Shown: positions 61,401 to 64,000 of the stretch, one piece after another
Layout of the letters: each line of letters opens with the position of its first letter
How positions within the stretch are numbered: position 1 is the stretch's first letter
Origin: Camillea tinctor
Taxonomy: Eukaryota > Ascomycota > Sordariomycetes > Xylariales > Xylariaceae
Assembly (NCBI GenBank): GCA_022578605.1
Contig: MU394065.1
Span: forward strand, 558,001 to 622,000
Length of the DNA: 64,000 bases
Direction: 5' to 3'
Position numbers and translations under genes: made by a program
Notes under the pieces: generated by a model
What the model was told of the DNA's origin: nothing
Databases searched by the model: none
The model's input: the letters and a program-made list of their open reading frames with translations, nothing else

Positions 61401-63169
61401 TCCAGGCGCTCGTTAGAGAAAGTAGTGAGGATGCAGAAAGCATTTCTGGAGAAGACAATGAAGACGAAAGAGTAACTGCAGAGTTTCAAGGCTTAACAGA
61501 CCACGAAACTGCAGTTCCTATGTCATCCTTGTCACATTCATCACAACTAGTTACATCACACGCAACAGATAGCTTGGCGGGAAACATAGTACGAACTACA
61601 TCAATTATCATCGAAACTCAAGAGCCCAGAGGCCAACTACCAACACCTAGAGATACCCAAATGACAGATGGGGCCTCATTCACAGGGTTCCCAGGAAAAT
61701 CGGCGGAGGTAGATGTATCCGAAGATGCCGGGCCTATAGAGCTAGATGACGATGAGGTTGAAGCGGTTTCAATTTCAGCGGAATCCTCAGTTAGCTCAAA
61801 TGAGCATGATATGGTTGTCGAGATCGACCAAGGCCTTCTAGTCGCTCAGCCCGAGGCTGTACCCAACCCAACCAAGCATGTATCATTAGAACCGGGCCAT
61901 GAATCTGAGATGGAATCCGTCCATGTACCCATTCCTCCGCCGAGCCCAAATCCCATCATCCAGGTCAATGATGATGATATAACACAGGCAGAGTCTTTCG
62001 AGGACATATCTAACCCTATAATTGGTATTGATATCCAGGGCCGCAATCACGTTGAAGCTGATACCCCAGGCATTAGTCTATCGTTTCAATCCCAAATGGA
62101 GGGCGATGAGGAATTACAGGCCAGTATTTTAGAGAATTTTTCTCAAAATGACGAAATGGACGAACAGGTTGGAACGCATATGTCCGATGACCAAATTCAA
62201 GATCAAGCTTCTGTTATTTCAGAAGAATCGGATTTTGATACTGCTGTTGATGAATGGGACACAGAACAACCTGGACTAGATGACGAAAATACACAACCCG
62301 TACCGCCTTTCATCGAAGAAACTCTAATGGAGCAGCCAACAGCTGCAAGGTCCTCTTCACCACTACAGCAACATTCCTTAGACGGTCATATGGATGTTCC
62401 TGATGATATTACTGATGCCTCATCTCAGATTGATCTTAGTGTACACCTTGCTCGGGCTACGAATTCCTCTAAGCGCACAACAAGGCACCGGGAGGCAACG
62501 CCGAACCTATCTCGCCCTAACACGAGATCTTCTAATACGCAAGATAGCTCGGCCTTTGACACCGAAGACTCGAGTGTACAACTTGCTAGAGCATCTTTTA
62601 CCAAATCGACCAAATCCGAGGAAGATACGTCGATGACGGCTACAAAACTCAAGCTTGTACGACACCTCCGGGATGAACTCCCCGATTGTACATCTCTTAA
62701 GGTACTCAGACAGCATTTGACTAAGACTTTGGATGTTATTGGAATTGCCATGATGAAGCCACCGGAGCCACGGCGAGGCAAAAGCGGCCCCCGCGAGTAT
62801 ATGATGTCGTTCACCATTACAGACCACTCAATCGGACCCCACTCGGTGGCAGAAGTACAGCTTTACCGACCGCACAAAGATACCTTGCCCCAAGTAAAAC
62901 CAGGCGACGTTGTGTTATTGCATAACTTCAAGGTCATATCTCTCACTAAGAGGGGGTTTGGCCTCAGAACCACCGACGGGTCGAGTTGGGCGGTGTTTGA
63001 CCACGAGGACCAGCCGGCCCAGATCAAGGGGCCGCCGGTCGAGTACGGCGATAGGGAAAAAATGTACGTTGCGCATCTGCGCGAATGGTTCGGATTGCTC
63101 GACGAAAGAGCCAGAGCCAAGTTGGAGCAGGCCAATCAGAAGATCGTCGGTGCGAGTCGGTCTAAGTAA
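58451..63169 (+). CDS. Large acidic telomere-type protein with C-terminal Telo_bind OB fold (Cdc13/Pot1-like)
   Basis: Single exon, 1572 residues. The last about 175 residues (from KLKLVRHLRDELPDCTSLKV, with VIGIAMMKPPEPRRG, YMMSFTITDHS, VAEVQLYRPHKDTLPQVKPG and DVVLLHNFKVIS) match the OB fold of telomeric ssDNA-binding Pot1/Cdc13 proteins (PF02765). The N-terminal 120 residues (HGVVTITWPYNSVKNTAAFI and following) look like a second OB-type or protein-interaction fold. In between lies a long, probably disordered acidic region with an Asp/Glu block near residues 796-855 and several hydrophobic-acidic motifs (TVIDLISSSEDEGEE near 700, VVIDESDSDED near 567, VISSEDEG near 773, IELDDDEVE near 1096). 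Likely nuclear, at telomeres or in a Cdc13-Stn1-Ten1-like complex; whether it is the Cdc13 orthologue is inference. The first ATG of the frame is used. Confidence 0.85.
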   Translation: MDMTAMSDPLQKLEASKKTPIADLDPQLSEPATRSIHGVVTITWPYNSVKNTAAFILAEPDFRLRRNKGQVRINFSGQAAKAIRGSALGSNDEVTLSLEGVEWETEEAKKRQSLPGASLDWQLRFSDKILLKIKSEETGETRLVTLQDAYPDAPPKEPERDEPPPMESIQVDEPAQPDFATFTPVKNTRVAKLTDGEFESPAFLKRARMSYGSLFEGGFDIFEDDGGARGRGRKRSRFGRDSSAWRYTSQSPSPEPVVSHHSDASSQDEAQPSSPTRPKTADESCQTMELDIPSPVPIPVDTAPANAPETIVPRRDQTPEQAPTTSSVETSDHNAQTVPQNSWTVAPPEATPSFADTGMITDNSSKEPSFQSNPPVSPAANFGNIWDPATVEHTPESFAKAQPTPQFPVETIPSGGISFSTEQTSPFNAPRPENHTDSPSGVDRPDISPAAPIHHEFSEEPPDHEEDHQIEAQPVVHYPSLDVTHEFETESIPHDAQTDYPSSYLDDNQQPSHDVDMGHPPFNQGFHAITNLAPTSWATVNNPPQATAMALTDRLDSVEGSTPDQAVVIDESDSDEDLEPDSAAAEGAVENDRTNTLDVYEDANVKDDVDARYSDEDDELEYDEDDIGDYDIRNYPDDDEDDSHDEDMQQHKLEPEFEDEGSYDEGDEDDEDLEYESEYEMDMEEPQQAPPHVTPSKPTVIDLISSSEDEGEEEDSGHANRPAAPAQPVPDQVSQHRQLVLSNHVPNQSPRYGPPSDIKGGESNHHLGASDAVISSEDEGIASELEEDGISIQSEGDDAEDEEDDDDEEDDEEDEEEDEEEEEEEEGEEGGVQGEELEEEGEDEYEDEDDDEEGESFGDEVSEFSAEEFAETEATRNPMNQLPSPLRQLPEPIFQDNITTISEADNSTQQSTATRNDEDVMQLDEEPDNVTPVPMSAADGLEILSRAVENESSGQGHPQLAKSVDRTVMDTTFPNTKETPMVTVQALVRESSEDAESISGEDNEDERVTAEFQGLTDHETAVPMSSLSHSSQLVTSHATDSLAGNIVRTTSIIIETQEPRGQLPTPRDTQMTDGASFTGFPGKSAEVDVSEDAGPIELDDDEVEAVSISAESSVSSNEHDMVVEIDQGLLVAQPEAVPNPTKHVSLEPGHESEMESVHVPIPPPSPNPIIQVNDDDITQAESFEDISNPIIGIDIQGRNHVEADTPGISLSFQSQMEGDEELQASILENFSQNDEMDEQVGTHMSDDQIQDQASVISEESDFDTAVDEWDTEQPGLDDENTQPVPPFIEETLMEQPTAARSSSPLQQHSLDGHMDVPDDITDASSQIDLSVHLARATNSSKRTTRHREATPNLSRPNTRSSNTQDSSAFDTEDSSVQLARASFTKSTKSEEDTSMTATKLKLVRHLRDELPDCTSLKVLRQHLTKTLDVIGIAMMKPPEPRRGKSGPREYMMSFTITDHSIGPHSVAEVQLYRPHKDTLPQVKPGDVVLLHNFKVISLTKRGFGLRTTDGSSWAVFDHEDQPAQIKGPPVEYGDREKMYVAHLREWFGLLDERARAKLEQANQKIVGASRSK
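60835..61017 (+). repeat. GAA/GAG/GAT-rich tract coding an Asp/Glu block
   Basis: A purine-rich plus-strand run of Asp and Glu codons inside the telomere-type gene, with a perfect GAGGAGGAG core near 60908-60930. Length change here is likely between strains. Confidence 0.8.
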
Positions 63170-63464
63170 ATGGATCAAGTGCGAATTGGAATTTAATGTG
63201 TTCAATTTTAATATGCATACTCCCTATACTTCAGCATGGGTAAGCAGCGAATAAACATAAAAAACAGGATCGGGGTTCAGGCTGGGTGGAACAGATGTTT
63301 TTTTTTTTTTTTAGCACGGTTTAGGCCTTATAGGAGGGAGCAGTTCCTGGACAAAACAATTCGCATTTTAGAAGGACTAGGCTAGGGAGGGGGGCTGAAT
63401 TCGCCTTGTATGAAGAAGAGCTTTATCAGAATAGAAGCAATATCCATCATATGAGCATTAACTA
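63170..63464. other. Convergent 3' flanks
   Basis: Short spacer between the telomere-type gene (plus) and the kinase gene (minus). It contains a T run of about 14 bases at 63299-63312. Confidence 0.6.
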
Positions 63465-64000
63465 CTAAGTACTTGCGGTATTACTCAATATCTTCTCATC
63501 CTTCTGAGCTTCGCGAAGGACCTCCCGCATGCGAGAATACAATCCCAGATCTGCCCTCGACCCATCATTATCAAATACAACCCTCCGCAACCGATTGACC
63601 CAAGGGATCAAAGGCGCGTAATAAGGGGTAAAGTATTGAGTGATTGTCTCGATAAAGAAATCCTCTGCCGAGACTGTGCCCATCTTGTCTGATGCCAATT
63701 CATTCGCGTTCAGATAATTCCACTTATCAAACCTACGAACAACTCTGCCGTTTCCAGGACCGTCGTAATGTATGCATATCCAAAATAGTACCCAAAAAAA
63801 AGACTCGAGATCGTGCATGAAGGAATGCTGCTTGCCTCGAAGTACGCCAATCGCCATAAAAGCTCTTGTGCCGGTCTTCCCCTTTGCGCCTGAGGCACGT
63901 TCTCGCTGTTCATAAATAGCAAGGTCCAAATCGACCAAGAACCCCGGCCAAGAAGGGTTGCTGCTATCCTCGTTGATCATGAGGTTATTGACTGATATGT
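63465..64000 (-). CDS. FunK1-type protein kinase, C-terminal part (5' end outside window)
   Basis: The frame is open to the window edge, where it reads ISVNNLMINEDSSNPSWPG. This matches the catalytic-loop region (RD-I-S-x-NN) of fungal-type FunK1 kinases (PF17667). LVDLDLAIYEQ is the metal-binding position equivalent to DFG. GKTGTRAFMAIGVL follows as the activation segment, then HSFMHDLESFFWVLFWICIH, FDKWNY and YYAPLIPWVNRLRRVVF, all hallmarks of the family. The final 30 residues are charged. FunK1 genes are expanded and variable in Pezizomycotina and their roles are poorly known. No break is seen in the visible part. It is convergent with the telomere-type gene. Confidence 0.93.
   Translation of the reverse strand, partial: ISVNNLMINEDSSNPSWPGFLVDLDLAIYEQRERASGAKGKTGTRAFMAIGVLRGKQHSFMHDLESFFWVLFWICIHYDGPGNGRVVRRFDKWNYLNANELASDKMGTVSAEDFFIETITQYFTPYYAPLIPWVNRLRRVVFDNDGSRADLGLYSRMREVLREAQKDEKILSNTAST

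Overview
The window is nuclear DNA of a filamentous ascomycete (Pezizomycotina, most like a Sordariomycete). The evidence is: genes with short 54-167 bp spliceosomal introns; a Zn2Cys6 regulator, a HET-domain gene, a FunK1-type kinase and a DUF6594-like membrane protein, which are families typical of that group; and a retroelement almost completely converted to A+T by repeat-induced point mutation (RIP). The genus cannot be read from the sequence.

Layout. 1-1515: 5' part of a Zn2Cys6 transcription factor (minus strand, running off the left edge). 1516-18221: a 16.7 kb stretch with no convincing gene, containing microsatellites and a 10-N assembly gap at 13116-13125 set in C/G homopolymers. 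18222-34886: an ordinary gene-bearing block with a FAD-dependent oxidoreductase, an aldo/keto reductase, a glutathione peroxidase, a DapA-family aldolase, a Gfo/Idh/MocA oxidoreductase, a 2-oxoglutarate/Fe(II) dioxygenase and ribosomal protein S19. 35951-37548: a six-exon membrane protein. 37549-48281: gene-poor, with one candidate two-exon small gene at 41437-41799. 48282-57544: a HET-domain pseudogene split by a 7.35 kb RIP-degraded LTR retrotransposon (48599-55950). 58451-63169: a 1572-residue acidic protein ending in a telomeric ssDNA-binding OB fold. 63465-64000: a FunK1 kinase running off the right edge.

How the genes relate. Most are independent single genes. The aldo/keto reductase, DapA-type aldolase and Gfo/Idh oxidoreductase belong to families that also supply steps of fungal uronate and sugar-acid catabolism, but their spacing and divergent orientation make a functional cluster only a hypothesis. 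The peroxidase is an oxidative-stress enzyme and S19 is housekeeping. The right third is accessory DNA: a dead heterokaryon-incompatibility-type gene, a RIP-killed transposon and a FunK1 kinase, next to a telomere-type protein with several SUMO-interaction-like motifs.

The strongest structural result is the retroelement. It has two gap-free 144 bp LTRs that differ by about 20 transitions and no transversions, a matching 5 bp target duplication (AGATG), and a polypurine tract showing that it lies on the minus strand. The host HET gene also carries an apparent frameshift and a nonsense codon of RIP type. All exon structures were assembled by eye from splice signals and reading-frame arithmetic.
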